DNA of 33,992 bases from Klebsiella pneumoniae (GTDB lineage: Bacteria > Pseudomonadota > Gammaproteobacteria > Burkholderiales > UBA3065). Made by a program: the position numbers and the translations under genes. The notes beneath the pieces are model-generated. The model saw only the letters and a list, made by a program, of their open reading frames with translations. It searched no databases and was not told where the DNA came from. The stretch spans positions 1-33,992 of the forward strand of contig CAMDGF010000015.1 in the NCBI GenBank assembly GCA_945897555.1, in the 5' to 3' direction. Below, piece after piece: positions 27,821 through 33,992 of this stretch (its first letter is position 1; each line of letters begins with the position of its first letter).

Positions 27821-29359
27821 ATGGATCCGACCCACACGCCCCGCATCGACACGCGATCGCTCTGGCAGGGGCTTTCGAGCCTGAGGCCGATATTACTGGT
27901 CCGCCGGTCCGATGGCGCCATACTCGAGGCCAACACGGTGGCCTGCGCTTTGCTCGGTCGTGATGCCCCGGCGCTGCTCGAAACCACGCTCGGCGCCTTG
28001 CATGACGAGATCGAGCTCGAACTCATCGAGCGTCGACACGATCTGGTGCAAGGCCACATCGCGAGCGCTGAACTCTGCCTTCGCCGCGCCGACGGTGCAG
28101 CGGTCTGGCTGGTGCTCGAGGCCTTCGACCACCCCCCGGTCGACGATGCACCCTGCTGCCTGCTGCTGGGCTTCGAATGCGCGGCACAGGTCGAAGCGCG
28201 GATCGAGACCGCCGGCCAGCTGCAGGCCTTGCGGCGCGGGCAGGGCATCGCCGAGTACGACCTCGATGGCAAGCTGCTGAGCGCCAACGAGATGTTCTAC
28301 GGACTGCTCAACGCCTCCGCTGAGGATCTCAAGGACGCCACCCACCAGACACTGTGCGAGCCGATTTTCGCCTGGAGCGATTACTACACCACGTGGTGGG
28401 GGCACATCCGTCGCGGCGAAGCCGATGAGGGTACGCGCCGCTACATCGACATGCTCGGCCATGAGGTCTGGCTGCGCGAGATCTTTGTGCCGATCTTTGG
28501 CCTCGACGGCCGTCCGACCCGTGTGCTGCACGCAGCGCTCGACGTCACCAAGGGCCGATCGGCCGAACTGCGCATGCTCGAGAGCATGAGTTACGCGAGC
28601 CGCATCCAGCATGCGATGCACGACCCCTCGCGTGAGATGCTATCCGGCTTCATGACCGACCACCACAGTCTGGTATGGCAGCCGCGCGAACCTGTGGGTG
28701 GCGACTGCTTCTTTGCCAGGATGGTGGGCGATGACCTCTGGCTGTGCCTGTTCGACTGCACCGGCCACGGCGCACCTGGGGCGATGCTTGCCACCATCGT
28801 GCTGTCGCTGGTCGACCGCATCTTCAGCACGGACGACGGCGAGATGTTGCCTGGTGATGTCCTTGAGCGCCTGAACCGTCGGATGAAGGTGGTGCTCGAT
28901 CAGGAGCAACAGCGCCCTGACATCGACAGCGGCAGCGACGACGGTGTGGACGGCGTGGTGATATGCCTCAAGCCCAAGTCGGAACTGGCACTCTTTGCCA
29001 GCTCTGGCCTGCCCGTGTTCGTCCTGCCGCCCGCCGGCGATCCGGTGGTGCAGCGCTGGGCTGGCGGCGGACTGGGCTACCGCTTGATCGAAGCCAACCG
29101 GCAGTGGCCCACGCGCGAGATGCACTGCCCTGCACAGACGCGCTTGTTCGTGGCGACCGATGGCATCTTTGATCAGATCGGCGGCCCCCGTGGCATGGGC
29201 TACAGCGCGACGCGCTTCTTGCAGAGCTTGCAAAGTCACGCGCATCTGCCCATCGCGCTGCAAGGCGACGCCGCTTTCCGCGACTTCGCCGCCTATCAGG
29301 GCACCCAGCAGCGTCGTGACGATCTGGCCTACATCGGGCTGCAGATGCCCGCTACCTGA
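27821..29359 (+). CDS. PAS-PAS-PP2C (SpoIIE-type) serine/threonine phosphatase, SiaA-like
   Basis: This 512-residue soluble protein has two PAS-like domains (about 20-120 and 135-248) and a SpoIIE-type PP2C phosphatase domain (about 280-508). Metal-binding acidic residues are Asp295 in VGGDCFF, Asp312 in DCTGHGAPGAM, Asp447 in ATDGIFD and Asp500/Asp501 in RRDD. The family removes phosphate from partner-switch proteins, so the likely target is the nearby SiaC. It differs from the Pseudomonas SiaA, which is a membrane protein with a HAMP domain; here the sensor part is cytosolic. ATG at 27821 is chosen; a TTG at 27788 would add 11 residues. No clear ribosome-binding site is seen. Confidence 0.9.
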   Translation: MDPTHTPRIDTRSLWQGLSSLRPILLVRRSDGAILEANTVACALLGRDAPALLETTLGALHDEIELELIERRHDLVQGHIASAELCLRRADGAAVWLVLEAFDHPPVDDAPCCLLLGFECAAQVEARIETAGQLQALRRGQGIAEYDLDGKLLSANEMFYGLLNASAEDLKDATHQTLCEPIFAWSDYYTTWWGHIRRGEADEGTRRYIDMLGHEVWLREIFVPIFGLDGRPTRVLHAALDVTKGRSAELRMLESMSYASRIQHAMHDPSREMLSGFMTDHHSLVWQPREPVGGDCFFARMVGDDLWLCLFDCTGHGAPGAMLATIVLSLVDRIFSTDDGEMLPGDVLERLNRRMKVVLDQEQQRPDIDSGSDDGVDGVVICLKPKSELALFASSGLPVFVLPPAGDPVVQRWAGGGLGYRLIEANRQWPTREMHCPAQTRLFVATDGIFDQIGGPRGMGYSATRFLQSLQSHAHLPIALQGDAAFRDFAAYQGTQQRRDDLAYIGLQMPAT

Positions 29360-29367
29360 GGCTTCGC

Positions 29368-29736
29368 ATGTCCAAGACCATCCTGGTTGTCGACGATTCC
29401 CGCAGCATCCGCGAGATGGTGGCGAGTTTCCTCACGTCCGCAGGCTACGAGGTGCTCACCGCGGACAGCGGCGCCAGCGCCTCACAACTGCTCGACGGCC
29501 GCAAGATCAACCTGGTGGTCTGCGACGTTGAGATGCCCGAGATGGATGGCATCGAGTTTGTCTCGCGCATGAAGCAGCTGGCGGCTTATCGGATCACGCC
29601 GGTCATCATGCTCACCACCATGTGGACCGATGAACGCAAGCTACAGGGGCGCAACGCAGGCGCCAAAGCTTGGTTCGTGAAGCCCTTCGATCCCGACAAG
29701 ATGCTCGCCGCGGTGACCCGCTTCATCCTGCCCTGA
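29368..29736 (+). CDS. CheY-like single-domain response regulator
   Basis: This 122-residue receiver domain has the acidic pair Asp9/Asp10, the phosphoacceptor Asp53 in VVCDVEMPEMDG, Thr82/Thr83 and Lys104 in FVKPF. It contains no output domain. It follows the PAS-phosphatase stop by eight bases with GAGG upstream, so the two are co-translated. It could feed a two-component signal into the Sia-like pathway or link it to motility; no cognate histidine kinase is in the window. Confidence 0.93.
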   Translation: MSKTILVVDDSRSIREMVASFLTSAGYEVLTADSGASASQLLDGRKINLVVCDVEMPEMDGIEFVSRMKQLAAYRITPVIMLTTMWTDERKLQGRNAGAKAWFVKPFDPDKMLAAVTRFILP

Positions 29737-29779
29737 CCCCGGCGCCCCGAGGCTGACGGCGGAGCGCGCCTGGCAGGAT

Positions 29780-30430
29780 TCAGTGGAGTGGCTCGTTGCC
29801 GGACAGGTCGACGCCGAGGGGCGAACGCAAGGAAGCCAGCACCGCGCGGCAGAGGTCAACGTGCGCGTCGTCGAGCCCGCCAACGCCACCCGACTCGATC
29901 ACCGACTCGATCAGCAAGCCCGCCATCTCGTTGCGCTGCCGTGCCCCGGCAAGGGCGTTGCGCAACTCGACGATCAGATTGTCGCGTGCGTCGAGCTCCC
30001 GCAAAAGTGGGTCCCAGTGCTGCGAGCGGTGCCGCTGCAACAGGCTCTCCACAGCCGCCGGGTTGGCGCTGAGGAACTCCGGATTGAAATCGTCGAGCAC
30101 AAAATCCTCGAGCTCCGGCACGTCTTTGAGCATCTCCTCGCTGAGCCGCTGGAAGCCCATGGTCCAGCCGCCGTAGAAGCGCCGGGTGATGTTTTCGCGC
30201 CGCAGCACCCGGAAGTTCTTGTGGCGCGGGTCTTTCTCGATCTTGGCCAAAAGGCCGTCTACGGCGGCCGCCTCACCCTCGATGGTCTGGAGGAATGAGC
30301 CGTTGCCGTGGATCAGCAGGCCCGTGAGCCCGAGTTCCGGGTTCTTGATGTGGCAGTGGCGAAGCAGTTGAAGCAGCATCGAAGGCGTCCAGGGCGTGCT
30401 CTCCTGGCTGAGGTAGGTAACGCGGATCAT
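29780..30430 (-). CDS. BLUF-domain blue-light photoreceptor
   Basis: This 216-residue protein begins with a full BLUF domain, which binds FAD and senses blue light. Key residues are Tyr6 in VTYLS, Asn30 in IKNPELGLTG, Gln48 in FLQTIEGE, and Trp89/Met91 in GGWTMGF. Residues 94-216 form a helical extension with no domain I can name, probably the output or partner-binding part. A perfect AAGGAGGT lies a few bases upstream of the ATG at 30430. It follows yceI by 37 bases on the same strand. Confidence 0.93.
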   Translation of the reverse strand: MIRVTYLSQESTPWTPSMLLQLLRHCHIKNPELGLTGLLIHGNGSFLQTIEGEAAAVDGLLAKIEKDPRHKNFRVLRRENITRRFYGGWTMGFQRLSEEMLKDVPELEDFVLDDFNPEFLSANPAAVESLLQRHRSQHWDPLLRELDARDNLIVELRNALAGARQRNEMAGLLIESVIESGGVGGLDDAHVDLCRAVLASLRSPLGVDLSGNEPLH

Positions 30431-30467
30431 GGAGACCTCCTTGTGCGTTGCGGGGGGCTGGGGCGGG

Positions 30468-31031
30468 TCAGTCCTTGAAAGCCTCAACCGGAATCTTGAT
30501 CGTCACCTCGTCGGCGATGGCGGGCAAGTACTTCTTCATGCCCCACTCAGACCGCTTGATGGTGGTGCTGATGTCGGCCGCACAGAGGGCTTTCTTGTTG
30601 ATCGGATGAGTACCACAGGTAAAGCCGGAGATGGTCAGGGCCACAGGCCGCGACACCCCCAGCAGGGTGAGGGTGCCCTCGGCGGCAACCGGCTTGTCGC
30701 CGTCAAAACTCATGCGGCTGGCAGAGAAAGTCATGGTCGGGAATTGCGCAGCATTGAAGAAATCCTCGCCCCGCATGTGCTTGTCCCAGTCGTCGAGGCC
30801 CATGTCGATGGAAGCACTGTCGATGCGGACCTCAACGCTACCGCTTTTGGCAGAACGATCGAGGGTGATCTTGCCTTCGGTCTTGTTGAAGCGACCACGC
30901 TGCGTCGAAAAACCGAGGTGGTTGATCTCGAACACCGGGAAGGTGTGACGCGAGTCCACCGTGAAGGATTCGGACGCCTGTAGCGGCGCGCTGATGGCCA
31001 GGGTGATGATCGCAGCAACGAGTGGCTTCAT
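30468..31031 (-). CDS. YceI-family periplasmic protein (first)
   Basis: This 187-residue protein has a signal peptide (about 1-19, cleaved near LQAS) and a YceI lipocalin-like fold: FTVDSRHTFPVFEINHLGF, then VRIDSASIDMG and MTFSASRMSF. YceI proteins bind isoprenoid-type lipids such as polyprenyl chains or quinone-like molecules. Two cysteines (GFTCG and ALCAADIS) could form a disulfide. It lies between a second YceI gene and the BLUF gene. Confidence 0.93.
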   Translation of the reverse strand: MKPLVAAIITLAISAPLQASESFTVDSRHTFPVFEINHLGFSTQRGRFNKTEGKITLDRSAKSGSVEVRIDSASIDMGLDDWDKHMRGEDFFNAAQFPTMTFSASRMSFDGDKPVAAEGTLTLLGVSRPVALTISGFTCGTHPINKKALCAADISTTIKRSEWGMKKYLPAIADEVTIKIPVEAFKD

Positions 31032-31096
31032 GGGATTTCCTGAAATAGGCAATGGTGGGAGTGTGGGGCCTAAAGGTGGCCGCTGGCTGAATCGGC

Positions 31097-31675
31097 TCAG
31101 GTCTTTTTGCTGGCAGCGACCAGACGGAACTTGATCTGCACCTCGTTGGCAACGGTATCGAAATCGGCCCACACACCCTGCCCGATGCCGAAATCGGCGC
31201 GCCGGATGGTGATGGCCCCCTCGAATAGGGTGTTGGCACCTTGTTGCGTGATGATGACCGGCGCCACCACATCGCGGACTTTGTCGCGGATCGTAAGTTT
31301 GCCGGCCACCTCCAGACGGTTGCCGCTGAGCGCCTTGACGCTGCTCGAGACAAAGGTGGCTTTGGGAAACTGCTTGACGTGGAACCAGTTCTTGCTGGTG
31401 ACTTCCTCGTTGGTCTCGGCGGCACCGGCATCCACGCTGGCCATATCGATCTCGATCTGGGCGCGCCCGGCGTCTGGTTTGGCCGGATCGAAGCTCATGT
31501 TCACCGCGAACCGGCGGAACTCGCCTTCGACGGCGACGCCCATCTGCCGCGAAACGAAGGTGAGGCGGCTCTTGTCGGGCAGGATCGGGCCGAGTTCGGC
31601 GGCGGCCGCCGGGCCACCACTGGCGAGGCTGGCCACGAGGCCACAAACAACGAGGAGGAAGCCGTTCCGGATCAT
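31097..31675 (-). CDS. YceI-family periplasmic protein (second)
   Basis: This 192-residue protein has a signal peptide (about 1-26, ending PAAAA) and the YceI pattern: DKSRLTFVSRQMGVAVEGEF, ARAQIEIDMASVDAG-like strand and NWFHVKQFPKATFVSSSV. It has no cysteine pair, unlike its neighbour. ATG at 31675 overlaps the cytochrome b561 stop as ATGA, a common partner arrangement. It is 65 bases from the next yceI gene. Confidence 0.92.
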   Translation of the reverse strand: MIRNGFLLVVCGLVASLASGGPAAAAELGPILPDKSRLTFVSRQMGVAVEGEFRRFAVNMSFDPAKPDAGRAQIEIDMASVDAGAAETNEEVTSKNWFHVKQFPKATFVSSSVKALSGNRLEVAGKLTIRDKVRDVVAPVIITQQGANTLFEGAITIRRADFGIGQGVWADFDTVANEVQIKFRLVAASKKT

Positions 31676-32214
31676 GATCTGGCCTTGCGCTCGAGGAAGG
31701 GGAGCATGCGCGCCAGAACCCCGTCTGACCCGTGCAGATGGTGGCGCACGGCGGCAGCAACATGCACGGCAACGAGGGTGGCGAGGGTCAGGTTGAGCGC
31801 CTGGTGCAGGGCCGCCAGAGCCTCCCCTAGCGCTTTGTCCTTGGCCACGAGATCGGGCAGCGGCAAGACGCCGAACCACACCGTCTGAAAGCCCTTGGCC
31901 GAACTCATAAGCCAGCCGGACAGAGGGATGGCAAGCAGCAGAACGTAGAGCGAGCGGTGTGTCCATGCCGCTGTCTCGCGCTGCCAAGCCGGCAATGCGG
32001 CCGGCAGCGGAGGGGCCGGGTGCGTGATACGCCAGCCCAAGCGGATCAGCACCAAGGCAAAGAGGGTCACGCCTGCCCACTTATGATACGAGTAGAGCTT
32101 GAGCTTGGCCGGGGAGATCGGCAGGTCCTGCATGTAGAGCCCGACCGCAAAAGACCCGAAGAGGCCTAACGCGACCAGCCAATGCAGGGCGATGGCGGTG
32201 CGGGTGTAACGCAT
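31672..32214 (-). CDS. Cytochrome b561 family protein
   Basis: This 180-residue integral membrane protein has four helices and the four haem-ligand histidines expected of the bacterial b561 family: His11 (ALHWL), His44 (YSYHKWAG), His137 (LHQAL) and His151 (AVHVAAA). Such proteins pass electrons from quinol, possibly to periplasmic acceptors or superoxide. It is the first gene of the b561-yceI-yceI-BLUF operon. ATG at 32214 is chosen; an ATG 21 bases upstream is the alternative. Confidence 0.92.
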   Translation of the reverse strand: MRYTRTAIALHWLVALGLFGSFAVGLYMQDLPISPAKLKLYSYHKWAGVTLFALVLIRLGWRITHPAPPLPAALPAWQRETAAWTHRSLYVLLLAIPLSGWLMSSAKGFQTVWFGVLPLPDLVAKDKALGEALAALHQALNLTLATLVAVHVAAAVRHHLHGSDGVLARMLPFLERKARS

Positions 32215-32307
32215 CGGGGGAAGGGCTCCGGGCATCAGGGCTCTGCCGCATGCCAGCCAGTCGGCGCACCTGCCAGGCGCGTCGCACCGGTCTTGCGGCC
32301 TGCGTGG

Positions 32308-32336
32308 TGTAAAGGACGCAACTGAGAACTTGCCAA
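32308..32336 (-). promoter_or_regulatory. Putative sigma-70 promoter of the b561-yceI-BLUF operon
   Basis: On the minus strand TTGGCA (32336-32331) is 17 bases from TTTACA (32313-32308), giving a leader of about 85 bases before the b561 start. The -10 box is weak. An overlapping GAACTT (32350-32345), 16 bases from TTCTCA, also resembles an extracytoplasmic-function sigma site. Confidence 0.3.
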
Positions 32337-32378
32337 GCACCAGAAAGTTCAGCCGCGGCGGTGGCTCTGGCGGTGCCA

Positions 32379-32395
32379 CGGGCCCTGCGGGCCCG
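32379..32395. repeat. GC-rich hairpin downstream of the patatin gene
   Basis: CGGGCCC, a TGC loop and GGGCCCG form a perfect 7-bp stem 33 bases after the patatin stop. No T-run follows on the minus strand, so it is not a clear intrinsic terminator. It may still slow transcription or protect the RNA end. Confidence 0.35.
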
Positions 32396-32427
32396 CTCGG
32401 CCGGCCGCCGCTTGCCACCCCTCCTGA

Positions 32428-33597
32428 TCAGTCGTACTCGCGATGAACGTCGTGAACCACGATGCCCGCCCCCGCGGCCGGCATCTCCAACCACTGCCGG
32501 TGTTTGAGGACGCGCCGCGTGTCCTCATAACCACTGCTCCAGTGATCCCGCATGGAGGTGCCCGAGAAGTCGTAGTCTTTGGCGTGCCCCTCGTAGGTCT
32601 TCTGCTGGTAGATCATCTGCAGGATGACGATGTCTGGCATGTGCGAGAGCGTGGCCTTGATCTTGCGCTGCTCGTCGTCGAGGCGTTCCTCGGGCACTTT
32701 GGCGAGCGCGTCGAGGGCCACCTGCTTCCAGCGCCGGATCTTGCGATAAGTCTCGGTGTTGGCGCGGGTCCGCGACGAATACATGATGTCTTTGTGGCGG
32801 GCGAGGACCTCGGGCATGTCGCGTGGCAGTTGCCCCCGCGCACTGAACAGATCGACCTGGAACACCAGTGTGTTGAGCGTCTCATCATGGTCGAGCAGGT
32901 GCCGCAAAGGCGTATTGGAAACGATGCCGCCGTCCCAGAAATAGTCGGTGCCGATCTTGACCATCGGCAAAGCCGGAGGCAGCGCCCCACTGGCCATGAT
33001 GTGCTCAGGCTCAATGTCTTCGGTCTGGTTGTCGAAGAAGATGAAATTGCCACTGAGGACGTTGACAGCCCCGACCGCAAAGTGCACCGGGCCGTGGTTG
33101 AGCCGATCAAAATCGACGAGCCGAACCAAAGTCTCGCGCAAGGGGTCCGACTCGTAGAAGCTGGTGGCATGCTCGGAACCGGTGAGTGCGGTCCAGGGAT
33201 TGACCTGTCGCGGCGCGAAGAAGCCCGGTTGGCCAGCCATCATGGTCAGCATGGAGCTGTGGGCGTTGCGCGCTTTGCGAAAGATGTCACCGTCTGGCGT
33301 GAAAGCCCAGATTTTGCGGTCGGAGATGGTCTCCCAGAACTCGCGAAGGCGCGGCAAGCGGTCACGCGCGTCGTTGCCGGCGATGATGGCCGAATTGATA
33401 GCGCCGATCGAGACGCCACAGACCCAATCGGGCTCAAGGCCGGCCTCGTGCATCGCCTCGTACACGCCCGCCTGATAAGCGCCCAGAGCGCCCCCACCTT
33501 GCAGCACCAAGGCGACACGGTCGCAACCCTCGGGGCGCCAGGGGCCGGGTTTGCGATGGGTGGCTTTGCTACGGCGAGTGATGGTCTGGTCGGACAT
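32428..33597 (-). CDS. Patatin-like phospholipase with DUF3734 C-terminal part
   Basis: This 389-residue protein has the patatin fold: oxyanion loop GGGALGA (34-40), nucleophile Ser63 in GVSIG, and Asp222 in DGG, which together make a Ser-Asp lipase dyad. The C-terminal 120 residues (VFQVDLFSARGQLP, then RHKDIMYSSRTR, KDYDFSG) match the DUF3734 extension. There is no signal peptide, so it is likely cytosolic or membrane-associated. Its substrates may be phospholipids or short-chain polyesters; which cannot be told. It is on the same strand as the b561 operon but 213 bases away. Confidence 0.92.
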   Translation of the reverse strand: MSDQTITRRSKATHRKPGPWRPEGCDRVALVLQGGGALGAYQAGVYEAMHEAGLEPDWVCGVSIGAINSAIIAGNDARDRLPRLREFWETISDRKIWAFTPDGDIFRKARNAHSSMLTMMAGQPGFFAPRQVNPWTALTGSEHATSFYESDPLRETLVRLVDFDRLNHGPVHFAVGAVNVLSGNFIFFDNQTEDIEPEHIMASGALPPALPMVKIGTDYFWDGGIVSNTPLRHLLDHDETLNTLVFQVDLFSARGQLPRDMPEVLARHKDIMYSSRTRANTETYRKIRRWKQVALDALAKVPEERLDDEQRKIKATLSHMPDIVILQMIYQQKTYEGHAKDYDFSGTSMRDHWSSGYEDTRRVLKHRQWLEMPAAGAGIVVHDVHREYD

Positions 33598-33833
33598 GGC
33601 AGCGGCCCCCGAAAGAGGTAATAAACCAGTATGGCAAGCCAATATTGCGGAATTTCGTCGCCAGCGCTGCGGAGGGTATGGACGAGATGTTCGACTTCGA
33701 CCCACACCAGCAGGGTGACCTGCCCCTGCATCTTCGGGTCAGTCGAAACTCGAGTGGCTGGCTCCCTCCAATGGGGCACAGCCAATAGGGTCGCAAATGA
33801 TCACTGTCGGGTGATGACGGTGCTCTAGCAAAA

Positions 33834-33862
33834 TTGACCGTGAAGAGCCCCGAACGTACAAT
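33834..33862 (+). promoter_or_regulatory. Strong sigma-70 promoter for the tRNA-Val gene
   Basis: TTGACC (33834-33839), a 17-base spacer and TACAAT (33857-33862) are near-consensus, with a GC-rich discriminator typical of stringently controlled tRNA genes. The tRNA begins 15 bases after the -10 box. The 236 bases between this promoter and the patatin start hold no convincing gene. Confidence 0.8.
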
Positions 33863-33876
33863 CCGCGCTCTCTTCC

Positions 33877-33914
33877 GGGCGGTTAGCTCAGCGGTAGAGC
33901 ACTGCCTTCACACG
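33877..33914 (+). pseudogene. 5' half of tRNA-Val(CAC), interrupted in the anticodon arm
   Basis: The sequence gives a complete acceptor 5' strand (GGGCGGT), the D arm (GCTC-AGCGGTA-GAGC), the anticodon 5' stem CTGCC and the loop TTCACAC with anticodon CAC. The matching 3' stem GGCAG is not there: GACTC follows, and no T arm or acceptor 3' strand can be found. The gene is therefore cut within the anticodon arm. It keeps its promoter. tRNA-Val(UAC) can read GUG codons, so its loss is survivable. Confidence 0.8.
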
Positions 33915-33992
33915 ACTCCAGTGGTCAACAAAATGTGACCCTGAAAGTCCGATTTCTCCAAGCGCGACAACAGGTTGCGTTGCCCCGAACAC
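33915..33992. mobile_element. Probable left end of an inserted element, cut by the window
   Basis: The sequence after the broken tRNA does not resemble tRNA or the flanking gene region. It holds a perfect inverted repeat GGTCA-ACAAAATG-TGACC (33923-33940), of the type found near the ends of some insertion sequences. IS21-family ends are a possible match from memory only. Only 78 bases are visible and no transposase is in view. Confidence 0.4.

Noticed and set aside
33678-33788. 36-codon plus-strand frame upstream of the tRNA
   Set aside because: A GGAGGG lies too near the ATG for a good spacing and the peptide has no recognisable feature; cannot be told from chance.

Overview
The window is GC-rich, gene-dense bacterial chromosome. 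Family content and gene order point to a betaproteobacterium: the lepA-lepB-rnc-era-recO-pdxJ-acpS-nagZ cluster, a tesA / ABC-transporter divergent pair, gltX, and a soluble transhydrogenase. A Rhodocyclales-like lineage is possible, but the order is my inference and is not proven. Almost every junction is tight (ATGA, GTGA or TGATG overlaps), so most genes lie in a few long operons. Nearly all coding is on the minus strand; tesA, gltX, the PAS-phosphatase and its response regulator are on the plus strand.

Region 1 (1-7528, minus): a housekeeping operon read right to left, lepA, lepB, rnc, era, recO, pdxJ, acpS, nagZ, then the start of a type-5 uracil-DNA glycosylase cut by the window edge. 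It combines translation (LepA), protein export (LepB), RNA processing and ribosome assembly (RNase III, Era), recombination (RecO), vitamin B6 synthesis (PdxJ), acyl-carrier-protein activation (AcpS) and peptidoglycan recycling (NagZ).

Region 2 (7569-19690, minus): a complete-looking tad/Flp pilus locus. From its start it runs three small Flp pilins, CpaB, CpaC secretin, a small lipoprotein, TadG, two TadE-like pseudopilins, TadZ, the TadA ATPase, TadB, TadC and a prepilin peptidase. The same strand continues without a clear break into a group-II truncated haemoglobin and a DUF3429 membrane protein, and ends at a rho-independent terminator just upstream of lepA.

Region 3 (19881-26617): a YbbA/YbbP-type ABC transporter pair diverging from tesA, with start codons that overlap in a single CATG. 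Then come gltX and a convergent sthA.

Region 4 (26705-33597): a signalling and redox region. siaC and siaB (minus) diverge from a soluble PAS-PAS-PP2C phosphatase and a CheY-like receiver (plus). Together they look like a rearranged Sia partner-switch pathway with no diguanylate cyclase in view. Next to it, a minus-strand operon carries cytochrome b561, two YceI proteins and a BLUF blue-light photoreceptor. A patatin-like phospholipase follows.

Region 5 (33834-33992): a strong promoter drives a tRNA-Val(CAC) gene that stops in its anticodon loop and runs into unrelated sequence, probably the end of a mobile element. The most interesting candidates are the Sia-like module, the BLUF/YceI/b561 operon, the cysteine-paired Flp pilins and the broken tRNA.
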